Shown here: positions 12,160-24,261 of the stretch, in pieces
Layout: each line of letters begins with the position of its first letter
How positions within the stretch are numbered: position 1 is the stretch's first letter
NCBI RefSeq assembly: GCF_026151205.1
Contig: NW_026971774.1
Span: 1-64,000 of the forward strand
Source: Bolinopsis microptera
Taxonomy: Eukaryota; Ctenophora; Tentaculata; Lobata; Bolinopsidae
Length of the DNA: 64,000 nucleotides
Direction of reading: 5' to 3'
Position numbers and translations under genes: made by a program
The notes under the pieces: model-generated
Databases searched by the model: none
What the model saw: only the letters and a program-made list of their open reading frames with translations
What the model was told of the DNA's origin: nothing

Positions 12160-13079
12160 AAGAATCTAAAAAATGTCCAATTTGAACATGTAAATGTACA
12201 TGCAGTCACATGCCAAAATATCAAAAACATGCAATATGGTAACAACATGCATGGTGTTAACGTGTAACTGAGTATGACTCGGGGTTCTTAGATGCAGTGA
12301 CAAAAAATGTTTGCGCATCAAGATTGGATGGTTCCCATGTGTTATTTGAACCATTAGATTGGTACATGAGAATGAACTGCTTAATATTGTTCTTGAAGGA
12401 TGAAATTGTGGTGATATTTCTAGTGAGATAACTTGAGTTGTTAACAGCATTCCAGATTCTGGGAACAGCGTATAACATGTTGTGCATATTATCTTTATAA
12501 TACACTCTAGGACAAATAAGCCGTTTATCATTAACAGCTGAAGTTTGAAAGTGTTTTCTTAGTAACGTTGGGTAACCACCAGCATGCACTACCTGAAATC
12601 CCTCAGTGAGAATAAATTTATGATAAAGTCCATACACGGTAAGCACTTTGTTTTCACTGAAAACACGCTTCGTATTTCCTTGCTGATGTTTGTTAACTCT
12701 GCGAATCCCGAACACATTTCTTAATGCCTTTTTTTGATTGATAAAAAGTTTATTCAACTTATTAGTTGCTGTGCTGCTTCCCCAAACCGTGATCCCATAG
12801 GAAAGATGCGACTGTACGAGTGCATTAAAAATAGCAATTCTTAACATTTTAGGGGCGGTTTTACGAAGTTGATAAAGCACACCATTAACTTTGGAAACCT
12901 TCTTCCCGATATAGTTTATATGATCTGACCAATTTAGCGACTCCTCAATAAACACCCCCAGAAACTTGATACATTTAACTCGCTGTAAATTGTAGCCATC
13001 ATAGGTCAAAGTATAATTATCAGCCTCAAAATTAGGCTTCGAGCGAGGTGTTCTGAAGAGCATGAATTAATCAACTGTG
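12160..13079 (-). pseudogene. LINE RT thumb/C-terminal fragment
   Basis: A minus-strand ORF of 268 codons (13063-12257) begins just after the RT palm. It contains CIKFLGVFIEESLNWSDHI, QSHLSYGITVWG and RVYYKDNMHNMLYAVPRIWN, typical of the C-terminal half of CR1/Jockey-like RT proteins. The catalytic region is missing. The 3' end is near 12160. The fragment abuts a different LINE piece at about 13080, so this is a mosaic junction rather than one element. Confidence 0.8.
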
Positions 13080-13740
13080 CTTATGGAGCGAAACTGGAAT
13101 TATGCTATTCAATTTCAAGCTATTTTGTAGAGTTGCAGATTGAGGGGACCATATGACAGATCAATGTTCAAATATAGAGCTAATTAACGCTAAAAGTAAA
13201 ATATAGATCGATCTTTTCTGCCTTTTATCAGTAGTGAAATGACATGTTCTCTTAAGTAGTCCAAGTCTAGAGTTAGTTTTGGAAACAAGCGCTTTACATT
13301 GTGCACCCCAATTAAACCTGAAGTTTATTGCTACTCCTAAATCTGACTGAGAGGCCACAAAGTCAATGTCACTTCCAGAAAATTTATAGAAGAAGGTATT
13401 GAATGGCAAGTTATCCAACACGTTTCTTTGCAGGGACACAGAGAGGGCTTTGCACTTTTGTGGGTGGAACTTCATTCGATTTTTCACTGACCAATCATAC
13501 AATCTATTAATGTAATTTTGGATTATGTGATGGTCAGGGTAACCAAGAATCTCCCTCCAAATTTTAGTGTCATCTGCATAAAGGGCGATATTGGTGCCTT
13601 CAGAGACACAGGAGAACATGTCATTTATAAATATTACCTTGAGGGACACCAGACCGAACAGGTAGAGAAGAAGATGTTTGGCCTCCTATCGCTACTTGTT
13701 GTTGTCGCCCCTCAAGATAAGACCTTTAAGCATTAGTCCA
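13080..13740 (-). pseudogene. LINE RT fragment, deleted copy of the 17100-17770 region
   Basis: Closely matches 17100-17770. It contains the YADDTKIW catalytic segment and the 'GVAINFRFNWG' thumb segment (13649-13161). Relative to the better copy, a stretch around 13636-13650 and another near 13705 have been deleted, fusing 'INDM' to unrelated codons. 5'-truncated, non-functional, inside the outer transposon. Confidence 0.85.
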
Positions 13741-13756
13741 TCGACATTCAAAATAT

Positions 13757-13815
13757 TCTTTATGACATGGTTGGGACATGGTTATGACATGGTTATGACA
13801 TGGTTATGACATGGT
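13757..13815. repeat. Short tandem array of GACATGGTTAT
   Basis: Four to five head-to-tail copies of an 11-bp unit (variants ggtt and ggtc), ending in a GACATGGTC variant. No coding role visible. Confidence 0.85.
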
Positions 13816-13919
13816 CTATAAATGGCTAAGTCCTGACATGTTCAATTGTTTATGCTGTTGGGATTCTAGTATATGACCTAAAGTTGAAGTCCCATACAAA
13901 AATATTGAAAATTAATCAT

Positions 13920-14215
13920 TTTAGGGGCCAAAAGCTACCACATTTTGTTTGTGTTTCGAAATATGGGCAAATAGTTTTTGGCTCATAACACGGCCATTTT
14001 TTTTCAAACTGAATGTAAATTCGTGTATGAGTTCAGGGGGGATGACATGTCTCCAATGTCTCCAATGTCTCTCGCCTTTTTTGAAAAGATAGGGTGCAAA
14101 GACATGTCCTGGAGACATTGGAGACATTGGAGACACATCTTTTGGAGACATTGGAGACATTGGAGACAAAGCTTTTGGAGACATTGGAGACATTGGAGAC
14201 ACTGGAGACGTAGAT
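13920..14215. repeat. Minisatellite of GGAGACATT units, copy 1
   Basis: A 9-bp unit is repeated in both orientations around a spacer containing 'gaaaagatagggtgc'. The same spacer and array occur inverted at 55866-56160. The flank at 13955-14000 also resembles the complement of 4845-4890. This suggests the array and flank belong to the body of the inverted-terminus transposon family. Confidence 0.75.
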
Positions 14216-14219
14216 GTAT

Positions 14220-15195
14220 GATTGGAGAAGGAGGAGGAACTAGGAGGAGGATGACCCAGGAGGAGGACTCAGGATGAGGAGGAGGAGGAGGATGAGGACT
14301 CAGGAGGAGGAGGAGGAGGAGGATGAGGACTCAGGAGGAGGACTCAGGAAGAGGACTCAGGAAGACTGAGAAGGAGGAGGACTGAGGAGTACTGAGGAGG
14401 ATGGCTGAGGAGGATGGCTGAAGAGGATGGCTGAGGAGGATGGCTGAGGAAGATGATTGAGGAGGATGACTGAGGAGGAGAAGGAAGAGGACTGAGGAGG
14501 AGGAGAAGGACTGAGGAGGAGAAGGAGGAGGACCTAGGAGGAGGAGGACCCAGGAGGAGGACTCAGGAGGAGGAGTAGGAGGATGGCCGAGGAGGATGGC
14601 TGAGGAGGATGACTGAGGAGGAGGACTGAGGAGGAGGAGGAGGACTGACGAGAAGGATGAGGAGGAGGACTGAGGAGGAGGACTGATGATTGAGGAGGAA
14701 GAGGAGGAGGATGAACAGGAGGAGGAGGACTGAGGAGCTGAAGGAGAAGGTGGAGGAACTAGGAGGAGGACTCAGGAGGAAGAGGAGGAGGACTCAGGAG
14801 GAATGAGAAGGAGGAGGACTGAGGAGAACTGAGGAGGAGGAGGAGGAGGACTGAATAGGAGGAGGAGGAGGGGAACTGGGGGAGGACTGAGGAGAAGGAG
14901 GACTGAGGAGAAGGATAAGGAGGAGGACTGAGGAGGAGGACTGAGGACTGAGGAGGAAGAGGAGGATGGCTGAGGAGGATAACTGAGAGGGAGGAGGAGG
15001 AGGACTGAGGAGGAGGAGGAGAAGGACCTAGGAGGAGGAGGACCCAGGAGGAGGAATCAGGAGGAGGAGGATGACTCAGGAGGAGGACTCAGGAGAACTG
15101 AGGAGGAGGAGGAGGAGTGAATAGGAGGAGGAGGGGACTGGGGAGGACTGAGGAGGAGGAGGACTAAGGAGAAGGATGAGGAGGAGGACTGAGGG
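14220..15195. repeat. Purine-rich (GGAGGA) minisatellite, left half
   Basis: Nearly 1 kb of G/A on the + strand with units such as GAGGAGGACTGAGGAGGAT. The same array resumes at 21822-22220, including a shared 40-bp-scale block with 'gattgaggaggaagagg' at about 14688 and 22098. The LINE at 15200-21820 has therefore inserted into a once continuous array. ORFs through it are low-complexity and not genes. Strong purine asymmetry makes triplex or R-loop formation plausible. Confidence 0.85.
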
Positions 15196-15289
15196 GGAGG
15201 ATACCTACCTTGGGTTCGTTTCGGGCTAGCACGCCCAGGCCAAGACATCTTGCGTCTCCACCACCTGTGTCTCCGTTATCATGTCTTGC

Positions 15290-16173
15290 TCACAGCCCAT
15301 TCCAAGATTGAATTGCCATTACCCCTGTATATCCAGGGGTAGGAGGGGTGTCGGGGACGGTATGAAGAAAGCGATCAAGTGCTGCCTTGAATTTTGGCAA
15401 GGTTGGGATAGACTTGATGTCGTGAGGCACAGCGTTATACAAAGCAGAGGCCACTGAAGGGAAAGAATGGAACCTCATGGTGTTGGTGCTTTTGTATTTT
15501 GATCCGCCAAGAGGACGAAGACATGTAACTCCTCTTCTTTGAGAGTGTTGGAAATTAATGTTTACACTGTTGGGAATCTCACCGTAGTAAATTTTCCAGA
15601 CAAGGATGATCATGTGCCTCTCGCGGCGGCGCTGTAGGGAGTAGAGATCAAGCTGCTTCAGGCGCTCCCAGTAGCTAAGATGCTTGAATCCTGCTATTTT
15701 TGCAGTGAATGAGCGTTGGATCGACTCAATCATGATTATGTCACACTGCAGGTGAGGCGACCAGAGAGCACAACAATACTCGGTAATAGAGCGGACGTAT
15801 GTCTTGAAGAGCATCATCATCGATCGTGTCTTTGTCTCTGGTAGAGAAAGTTCTCAGTACCCATCCAGCTTTGCTCGCTGCCTCAGATGACTTTCTTGTG
15901 ATGTGTTGACGCCAGGAGAGATCACTGTCAACATACACACCAAGATCTTTCACGACATCATCAGAAGATATCGATGCACCAGATGGTAATGTAATTGTAG
16001 GGTTTCTTTAGCTCAGGGTTCTTACCATGCTGGAGAAGTTGGAACTTACTTTCGTTTAGCTCCATGTTGTTTGCTACTGCCCATCGCACTACTGCACAGA
16101 GATCTTCCTGGAGACATTTGCAGTCGGACGGGGAGCTGATGGTTTTGTGGAGCTTGGAGTCATCAGCGAACAC
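15290..16173 (-). pseudogene. RT palm-thumb end of the 15200-21820 LINE
   Basis: The catalytic FADDSKLHK segment is in 16173-15961. The DLGVYVDSDLSWRQHI thumb segment is at 15953 downward. The C-terminal segment, with RSITEYCCALWSPH and RRRERHMIILVWKI, is in 15820-15290. The three pieces lie in different frames, so at least two frameshifts are present. The upstream half of the same RT is at 18116-18748 beyond the nested LINE. Confidence 0.85.
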
Positions 16174-16199
16174 TTTTACTTTGCAATTTTTTATTTGAA

Positions 16200-18165
16200 A
16201 ATACGTGGGGACCTTTTTTTTTTTTTTGAAAATTCAATTAATTATTATATATATAAATCAAGCGTTACATTTCAGCCATGCAAAATTACAATGACATATT
16301 TTGATATACTAATTAATAAATGGAACTGCAATATAAGTTGCTTAATGTTTGGCCGGATGACAACTAACTAAAAGAGAAAAATAAACTTGATTACATAATA
16401 ATGAATTCGGCTGAACCAACACATAGCAAGAGCCACATTAACGTTGGGGCCGTCTACCAAATTTGAATGACAAACAATAACAAGAAATCAAACATATCAT
16501 AAATAATTATAAGGAATTTGTTCATTACAATTCCGTCACAACTGATAAAGAAAAAAGAAAAGGACAAGCAGATAGGAAATTGGGCGGACAGAATTGTAAC
16601 CAACAAAAACACATTTCTGAGACTCATAAGACTGATGAGCTAATCTGGCCAGACTGTATCGGCAGCCCAGAGGTACTTGATCAGTTTGTCCTTAAAAGTA
16701 GAAATCCGCTCTGACTGCCGGATACATACTGGTAGACTATTCCATTTCAGCATAGATCTATGAAAGAAGCTATTTCGGAAGGCATCCGAGCAGAGCACAG
16801 TGGTACTCATGTAAGTTGAAGTATCCGACCTATCAATTATTTGAGCATTGTGCCTAGTGTATCGGGTGCCCTCTGGACGGCATAGGACTATATATGTAGG
16901 TAGAGAAACTGGAATTATGCTATTCACTATTTTATAGAAGGTCATAAGATCGTTATAAATAAACTTCTGTTTAACAGGGAGAATATTTAGTTTCTTTTGC
17001 TCTGTAGCAAGTTTATCGTCATTATAACTGGAGTAGGCTTCACCATTGATCCATTTAATGGCCCTCTTTTGGATAGCAACAAACTGTTGAATATGAGTTG
17101 CAGATTGAGGGGACCATATGACAGAAAAATGTTCAAAATAGACCTAATTAACGCTAAATAGAACGATCTTTTCTGCCTTTTATCACTAGTGAAATGACAT
17201 GTTCTCTTAAGTAGTCCAAGTCTAGAGTTAGCTTTGGAAACAAGCGCTTTACATTGTGCACCCCAATTAAACCTGGAATTTATTGCGACTCCTAAATCTG
17301 ACTGAGAGGGCACAAAGTCAATATCACTTCCAGAAAGTTTATAGAAGAAGGCATTGAATGGCAAGTTATCCAGCACGTTTCTTTGCAGGGACACAGAAAG
17401 GGCTTTGCACTTTTGTGGGTGGAACTTCATTCGATTTCTCACTGACCAATCATACAATCTATTAATGTAATTTTGGATTATGTGATGGTCAGGGTAACCA
17501 AGAATCTCCTTCCAAATTTTAGTGTCATCTGCATAAAGGGCGATATTGGTACCTTCAGAGACACAGGAGAACATGTCATTTATAAATATTACAAACAATA
17601 AAGGGCCAAGTATAGAACCTTGAGGGACACCAGACCGAACTGGTAGAGAAGAAGACGTTTGGCCTCCTATCACTACTTGTTGCTGTCGTCCCTCAAGATA
17701 GGACTTAATAAATTTAAGCATTAGTCCATCGACATTAAAAATTTTCTTTAAATTACTTAAAATGAGGTCATGCGAAACGCTATCAAAAGCTTTCGCAAAA
17801 TCAAAATATATTATATCAGTCCTGGACCTGTTATTCAGTGCAAGTGCAAGATTGTCCGTGAAAGGTATCATTTGGGTTGTGCATGAACGTTCATTAACAA
17901 AACCGTGTTGTCGGTCATCCAACAGATCAGAACATGCAGCGTATAATGCAGTCTTTATGCACCTTTCAAAGACTTTCATTACAAGAGATGTTAACGAGAT
18001 AGGCCTGTAGTTCTCAACCGAAGACTTATTGCCCTTTTTGTGCACTGGTACTACAAGTGCCAGCTTCCAATCAGGGGGTATGCATCCGCTCGAGAAAGAC
18101 AGGTTAAATAAAACACTAAGTGGGTATGCAAGGCTTTGGGCACAGTTTTTGAGGATGTTTGACAA
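16200..18165 (-). pseudogene. Nested CR1/Jockey-like LINE, 5'-truncated
   Basis: Minus-strand frame 18165-16987 (392 codons) covers RT from just before the fingers: HKKGNKSSVENYRPISL, YFDFAKAFDS, SGVPQGSILGPLLF, catalytic YADDTKIW, then thumb. After a frameshift near 17120 the C-terminus reads in 16945-16640. The 3' untranslated end reaches about 16320, with a poly-T run (complement of poly-A) at 16215-16228. A repeated word 'GTTTGACAACTA' at about 18158-18190 marks the 5' junction. Related 3' ends occur at 7430-8219 and the RT at 13080-13740, so this family has amplified locally. Confidence 0.85.
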
Positions 18166-20541
18166 CTAGGAATGTTTGACAACTAAGAACAGGTCGTTGA
18201 TCATTGATATACAAAATAAATAGCAGTGGGCCTAACACAGTGCCCTGTGGTACCCCACTTAACACCATTATGACGAGAGATTCGATACCATCTACAACGA
18301 CATGTTGGGTTCTTCCACTGAGGAAGCTTTCAAGCCAACGGTGGGCGTTGCCCTGGATACCGTACATATGGAGCTTCTTCAATAGTATAGCGTGATCTAC
18401 CTTATCGAAGGCTTTGCTGAAATCAAGATACAGAATATCAGCATTTTCGTCACCATCTAAGTCATCCATGATGTCTTGGATGTGGTGAAGAAGTTGAGTA
18501 AGACAGCTTCTTCCAGCTTGGAAGCCGTGTTGGTCGTGGTTGATGATGTCTTGAGCTACAATGTAGTCAACCAACTTAGCACGGACGACCCTCTCAAACA
18601 TCTTTATGAGGTTGGATGTTAGAGATACCGGTCGATAGTTGGCAGCAATCGATCTTTTTCCCTTCTTAAAAAGGGGGATAATACTCTGGTTCTTGAATTT
18701 TGTAGCTATTACACCAGAGCTTGGACAGGAGCTAGGACAATTCCACATTTTTTGAGGATTAGGATTGGGAACTTGTCAGGTCCGACTGCCGAGAAACGAT
18801 TCATCGCTTTGATGGCGTCGAGGATATCTTGCTCGTTAAAGGTGATATCTGTGATAGAATGAGGTTGCTCAATGACCTTGGATGTCCGAACTTCGGCTAG
18901 ATTTGCCTTTTTGGGGTCACTGAAAGCATTAGCATATTGCTCCTGTAAGATATTACCCATAGTGGCTGGATCAGACTGGAGCTTGTCATCACTATCCAAT
19001 AGGGGTCCGACAGATGCAGCAGGGGTTTTAAACCTCTTTGCGAAGATATAAAAGGCCTTAGGATTGGTCTTGATCTTACTTAGAGCAATAATTTCTTCTC
19101 TGGCTCGCTGCTGTTTAATGTCCGCTTTAAGGAGCATCTCGACAGCAGCCCTCTCTTCATCCAGCTTGCGAAGCTTGACATTGTTGCGAGGCGGAGAAGG
19201 GCCACAGAATTTGTATTTAATATTTAATACAGTTGATCCTGGCATTAAGGCGCTTTTTCTTTCTAAGGAGAGCCACCCTTGACCTTGGGATTTTTGAAGA
19301 TGCTGCGGCTTGGCGATTTTGGCTATGTGAAGGTGCGTGTTTCTTGCAGATCTGCACAAGGATCCCTTCAAACATATCCCATGCAGCATCTTGGTTAGTT
19401 GAAGGGCTGGTTACTGTCGACCAGTCTAAAGTAGTGAGTTCCTTGTTGATCAAGGCCCAGTCAGCAGCATTGAAGTTGATGTCATCAAGTGCTGTGACAA
19501 GACTGTACTGTTTCCTTGCTGGTTGCTCAAGTAGGAACTGCGGTTGGAGGAGAGTACAGGTCACTATGACGTGGTCTGATTTCTCCGTCTTTGACACTGA
19601 TAAACCGTGGACTAAGTCGATGTTGTTGGAGAGGATCAGGTCAAAGATGTTTTGGTCCTTCCTAGTGGGTTCGTCGACTAGCTGCTCTAGGAAGTTTGAA
19701 GATATGAACTCCATAAAGGCTAGTCCCGAGTTCGTGTCGGAAGCCAATTTGCTGGAGTTTGGTGTGACTTACTGGACCAGTCTACAAACGGCAAATTAAA
19801 GTCGCCTGCAATGTAGAGTTCAGGAGAGCCAGGGAGGTGGTCGATAAAGTCTTGAATCACACACAAACAGTCATCAAACTTGTCGAATGGTGCCTGTGGA
19901 GGGCGGTAAACGCCAACAAGGAGAAAGTTACTGCTAGCGATGTGAACCATTGCAACTTCACAATAGGAGTTAGAGTACACTTTTGTCGTGTCAGCCGGTA
20001 TAGAGTGGTGTAGGAAGATAGCTACACCGCCTTGAGCACGTTTGTCTTGATCAGCTATGATGGTACTGTAGCCAGGGATACACGTCTCCGCTTCAACATG
20101 GTATGGCTTCAGATGAGTCTCAGTCAGAATAAAGAAGGGAGTGTGGAGCGGACTGGTTGCTAAATTCTCGTGGAGAGATTTTAACTTCCATTGCTGGTTC
20201 TTCATCCCAGGATTCATTCCTTGTATGTTAAGAAGAAATGTTGAGGAGATCGGAAATATTGATTTGAGGTCTACTTTCCCAGCAGTGGTTGGTAGAGAGC
20301 AGGCTGTTGCAGGTGCTGTGCAGGGTAGCCCTGGGGAAGATGAGGGGCTTGTTGGTAGGGTTGCTGAACTACAGTTGAGTACTGAACACCCGGACGAAGA
20401 TATAACTGGGGGTTCGGGCTTGTTTGCGGAGGTAGATGAGAGGCCATCATTGATTCGAGTGATTTCTGAATCATGCACGACATCTCTTTCGACCAATCCG
20501 CTTTCAACTGGTCCAAATGCTGGAGAAAATCCTTGTTGCAA
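18116..20541 (-). pseudogene. ORF2 of the 15200-21820 LINE: endonuclease and RT N-half
   Basis: APE-type endonuclease occupies 20300-19560: start motif LLNIQGMN, catalytic TETHLK, VGVYRPPQ, and AGDFNLPFVDW at about 19800. A frameshift near 19740 moves the reading into 19747-19217 (DEPTR, SDHVIV). A linker follows in 19389-18709. RT begins in 18748-18116 with FKKGKRSIAANYRPVSL, LDFSKAFDKVDH and SGVPQGTVLGPLLF. The protein is interrupted by the nested LINE at about 18165. The frame changes show it is no longer functional. Confidence 0.85.
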
Positions 20542-21640
20542 AAATATTTCGAAGCATTTTTCTCTTGAGGCGGCTTCAAAGTTGATGTATTCTTCCTGCT
20601 GCGCTTGTGATTGTCTTGAGCAGGAGGGACATCCCCTTTCTTTTCTGTTGGAACAGGTTTAGTGGTCGGTTTGTCGCTGCTGATGCGCTTTACACCTCGA
20701 ATATGAATGAGCTTGCATTCATTGTTTAGGCACAAGTTAGAGACAAGACCGTTTTGGCAAAGTTGGGTATGGAAGTAGCTGCAGCTATCTCCACGATTGC
20801 AACCGCGGCGATGATCTTTGCCTCCGGGACCGTTCTGCATAAATCGCTTGCACCACGTGGGATGGTAGTGTTGGCACTTGCCATCAGTAAGTCCAGTAAT
20901 GCCATGCGGGCATTCCTGTTTCAAGAGTAAAGGACAAACTGGTATGTTGCGATCGTAAACTTCGTTGATTGGAGTCTTGATATCTTTGTCCTCCGTGTTA
21001 GTTTTCAGATCGTTAGCAGTGGTTTCTGCATTAATGGTAGAATCAGATTCAGCCTGCACATCGGACTTAACAGATATGTTGTTGCTTATCACATCCTTCT
21101 GGTCAGTAACAGGGGGAATTTGCTCCGTTTGCTGTGGTGACGGTTGATTCCAGCTTGAGAGACACTCGCCGCACAAAAATACAACTCCTATTTCCTCGTC
21201 AACATGTCAGTATAACAACCACAGTGACCGGGGCTCTTACAACGACAGCATATTACTTCGCTGGACGAGTTGTCCGAGGAGTAGGGGGTAAAGGCGTCCT
21301 TGCACTTCAGACAGCGAATTGCACGTGAGTCTTGGATAAACTGCACAATCGCCGTAGCAGCTACCGCCTTGGTTAGGTGGTTTCCGCTTTTTAGGGTAGA
21401 AATTCGTTCCGCAAGAACTGGATAGTCGCTATCCATAGACTGGAGAAGCTTTACCGCATTAGCTAGGTGTTTCTGAAGGATAGTTCTAGAGTTACCCAGC
21501 AGGTCCACATTTTGCTCAAGGGACTTGTTGCTTTGGTATGCATCTAAGAGAGTAAGAGGACCTTAATCTCAGTTTCTGGAGTTAAAGCTTTAATCTTCCC
21601 GATGAGCAGTTCATCGCTAGAGAAGTCGTGTACACTCATC
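20271..21640 (-). pseudogene. ORF1 of the 15200-21820 LINE: PHD-like and CCCH zinc fingers
   Basis: A start codon is at about 21640 (MSVHDFSSDE). The N-terminal segment then meets a stop near 21550. A helical segment follows (21508 downward), then a PHD-like cysteine cluster (CLKCKDAF...CCRCKSPGHCGC) that shifts frame near 21187. After that come CGECLSSW and two to three CCCH-type fingers (CPHGITG...CQHYH, CNRGDSCSYFH, CLNNECKLIH), in 21176-20271. A glutamine/proline-rich tail overlaps the ORF2 start. PHD-like ORF1 proteins are known in CR1/L2-type LINEs; the CCCH fingers probably give RNA binding. Confidence 0.8.
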
Positions 21641-21821
21641 GATCCAGTAATATGTATAATCCTTCGAAAACAACTGTGTTGCACACTTGTATACACACCG
21701 TGTATATAACAGGTGTAATAAGAAGGTTAAGCTCTTACACACGTTACACGCAAATATTGCTTATATCGGTAGATATATCAGAGCTATTAAAATCGTTGCA
21801 AAATGTAAATGTACTACTAAG

Positions 21822-22220
21822 ATGAGGACTGAGGAGGAGGACTGAGGAGTACTGATGAGGATGGCTGATGAGGATGGCTGAGGAGGATGGCTGAGGAGGA
21901 TGGCTGAGGAGGATGACTGAGGAGGATGACTGAGAGGGAGGAGGAGGAGGAGGAGGAGGAGAAGGACTCAGGAGGACTGAGGAGAACTGAGGAGGAGGAG
22001 CACTGAATAGGAGGAAGAGGGGGACTGGGGGAGGACTGAGGAGGAGGAGGAGGACTGACGAGAAGGATGAGGAGGAGGACTGAGGAGGAGGACTGATGAT
22101 TGAGGAGGAAGAGGAGGAGGATGAACAGGAGGAGGAGGACCCAGGAGGAGAAGGACCCAGGAGGAGGACCCAGGAGGAGGACTCAGGAGGAGGAGGTGGA
22201 AGAGGAGGAGGAGGGGGGAT
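21822..22220. repeat. Purine-rich minisatellite, right half
   Basis: Continuation of the array at 14220-15195 beyond the inserted LINE, with the same GAGGAGGAT/GACTGAGGAGG units. It ends in a G-run at about 22212. Confidence 0.85.
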
Positions 22221-22423
22221 CATGTTATTTTTTGTCCGTTTTTGTCCGCTCTATTTTTTGTCCGTTTTGAAAATATAGGGTACCGAACGGACAAAAACAT
22301 GATCCCCAAGTCTAGATCGCTACTTACAGAACAAGAATCTTTTAGTTCTTGATTCCTTGAGGAATCAAGAACTAGAAGATTCTTGTCTGTCTGTGTGATC
22401 CCTACTAGTTACTGTTAGTATAG
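22221..22423. other. Short stretch with two hairpins
   Basis: Contains TTTTTGTCCG repeats and their complement (22230-22295), and a strong hairpin at about 22330-22382 (AGAATCTTTTAGTTCTTGAT / ATCAAGAACTAGAAGATTCT). No gene. The ATAG at 22420-22423 is the left target duplicate of the element starting at 22424. Confidence 0.6.
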
Positions 22424-22479
22424 GGACACGTTCATTGAAGTTTGAGGATATTGGTAAATATTAGTGACCTTACTAAATG

Positions 22480-24159
22480 GCACGATGATGTAAAATGTGT
22501 CACACTATAAAACTATATAAACCCTCAATGGTTAGGATAATCGTTTCATCCTCTAGATAAACTTTGTCGCATAACGATATCTTTATCAGACGATAAGATA
22601 TCGCTTAAATGCGGCCGGCAGTGAGTTGTAAACTTTGTCACACTATAAAAACGTGACAGAGTTTATATGGACCCTTGTTGCCGTGTTTGACCAAATTTTC
22701 GAATTTCAAATTTACAGGATAGTTGCATATGACTGTTATCTACATATTTAGCGACTTTTTTCGTTAAATGGTAGCACCATTTAAATTCCGTCACACATTT
22801 AAGAAATTTATATGAGGGATGTTTATGACATCCTGACAAGAAATGCCGAATAGTCTAGCATTATTTTGTGAGCTGAATGTGTTTGGAATTGTTCACATAT
22901 TTCATTTTTATAGGCAAATACAAATACAGAAGGCAGAAATGGGTAAACTTTGTCACTTAAACACCCTATATTTTAATAAAACAAATATTTAATAAAACAA
23001 ATATTAAAAAATATGTTCAGGTGTGGCAAAATTTCAACACCTGAACATGGTAAAAAGTTGTAAATTTCGTCACAAAAAAATATGATAACTTTATTTGCTA
23101 TTTGTTGGCAAAATAACTAGTTTATCGACATAGGTATGGTGATAAAGTAAAATTATATCCTATTCGAGGTATGATTCTTCAAAATAGGGGGCAAGAAATG
23201 TAAATTTCGTCACATCAGCCCTTGCATTAGTTAGATAGATTTTCTTTCATATCAACAGTCCATATTTTAGTTAGAATGGATTTACACAGGAAATATAGAA
23301 ACCCATGCCAATTTTTTATCACATTGAAATTTTACTGTTGGGGCAGGAAAAGTAAATTTCGTCACATTTCAGTAACTTAGTAAAATTAAACTCAGCATTG
23401 TTAAACTTGAGTTCTAATTTGCTGAACAATAACCAACCAATAATTCCTGGAAGAAAATTGAATTTTAACTGAGGTATGGTTCTTTAAAATAGGGGCAAGA
23501 AATGTAAATTTCGTCACATACGTCATTTTAAAATTTAGATAGATTTTCTTTCATATCAATAGTCCTTATTATAGTCAGAATGGATTAATACAAGAAATGT
23601 AGAAACCCATGCCAATTTTTCATCACATTGAAACTATACTGTTTGGGCAGGAAAAGTGAATTTCGTCACATTTCAGTAACTTAGTAAAATTAAACTCAGC
23701 ATTGTTAAACTTGAGTTCTAATTTGATAAAAAATAACCAACCAACAATTCCTGGAAGAACATTGAATTCCAACCGAGGTATGGTTCTTCAAAATAGGGTC
23801 AAGAAATGTAAATTTGGCACATACGAGTACGTCATTGTAAAATTTAGATACAATTTCTTTCACGTGAACAGTCCTAATTACAGTCCGAAATGATTAATAC
23901 AGAGATACAGGAAATATAAAAACCCCTGCCCATTTTATAATGTATGTAATATGTTAATCACAGACTATTTCATTCTATAATCATTGTTTCCAAATTTAAC
24001 CTATTTACGATGTCAGTTTGTGACAATGTTTACATAAACTGCCCTATACTTGAATCAACTGTATCCGTGTATCGTCCTTATATAGATTTTCCCCGCAAAA
24101 TTTAACCTATTTATGATGTCGTATCGTTTTGTGACGATGTTTACATCAACTGCCCTATA
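22480..24159. repeat. Subterminal repeats with GTCACA motifs
   Basis: The words TTTGTCACAC and GTAAATTTCGTCACAT recur at about 22490, 22640, 22790, 22950, 23065, 23205, 23350, 23510 and 23660. Three ~305-bp tandem units start near 23166, 23471 and 23776, each holding two such motifs. After about 23950 the motif appears in the opposite orientation (TTTGTGACAATGTTTAC near 24010; again near 24130, 36275, 36425, 36590). The inverted symmetry and subterminal position fit transposase-binding sites. No ORF of note. Confidence 0.7.
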
Positions 24160-24261
24160 TATTAAATCTTATTATTAAATCAAAGTTCTAAACAAGGGAT
24201 AGTTAAAAAACAACGCCCAAGTCTAATCTTTCCCTAAAACAAAAACTAAAAATAAAGAACT

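Larger units (their letters stand above)
15200..21820 (-). mobile_element. Non-LTR retrotransposon with PHD/CCCH ORF1, host of a nested LINE
   Basis: A nearly full-length minus-strand LINE. The 5' end is near 21820, followed by ORF1 (about 21640-20271) and ORF2 with endonuclease and RT (about 20541-18180, resuming 16190-15290). The 3' end is near 15200. It inserted into the purine minisatellite; similar GATGAGGA-type sequence flanks both sides. Another LINE (about 16200-18165) lies inside its RT domain, between the INDQ block and the FADD catalytic block. The layout and RT motifs fit the CR1/L2 group. Confidence 0.85.

Noticed and set aside
14220-15248. ORFs through the GGAGGA and GACATT arrays (both strands)
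   Set aside because: Pure repeat translation (Ser/Pro or Glu-Thr-Leu strings), no start context, all frames equally open. The same applies to 21744-22223 and 55866-56158.
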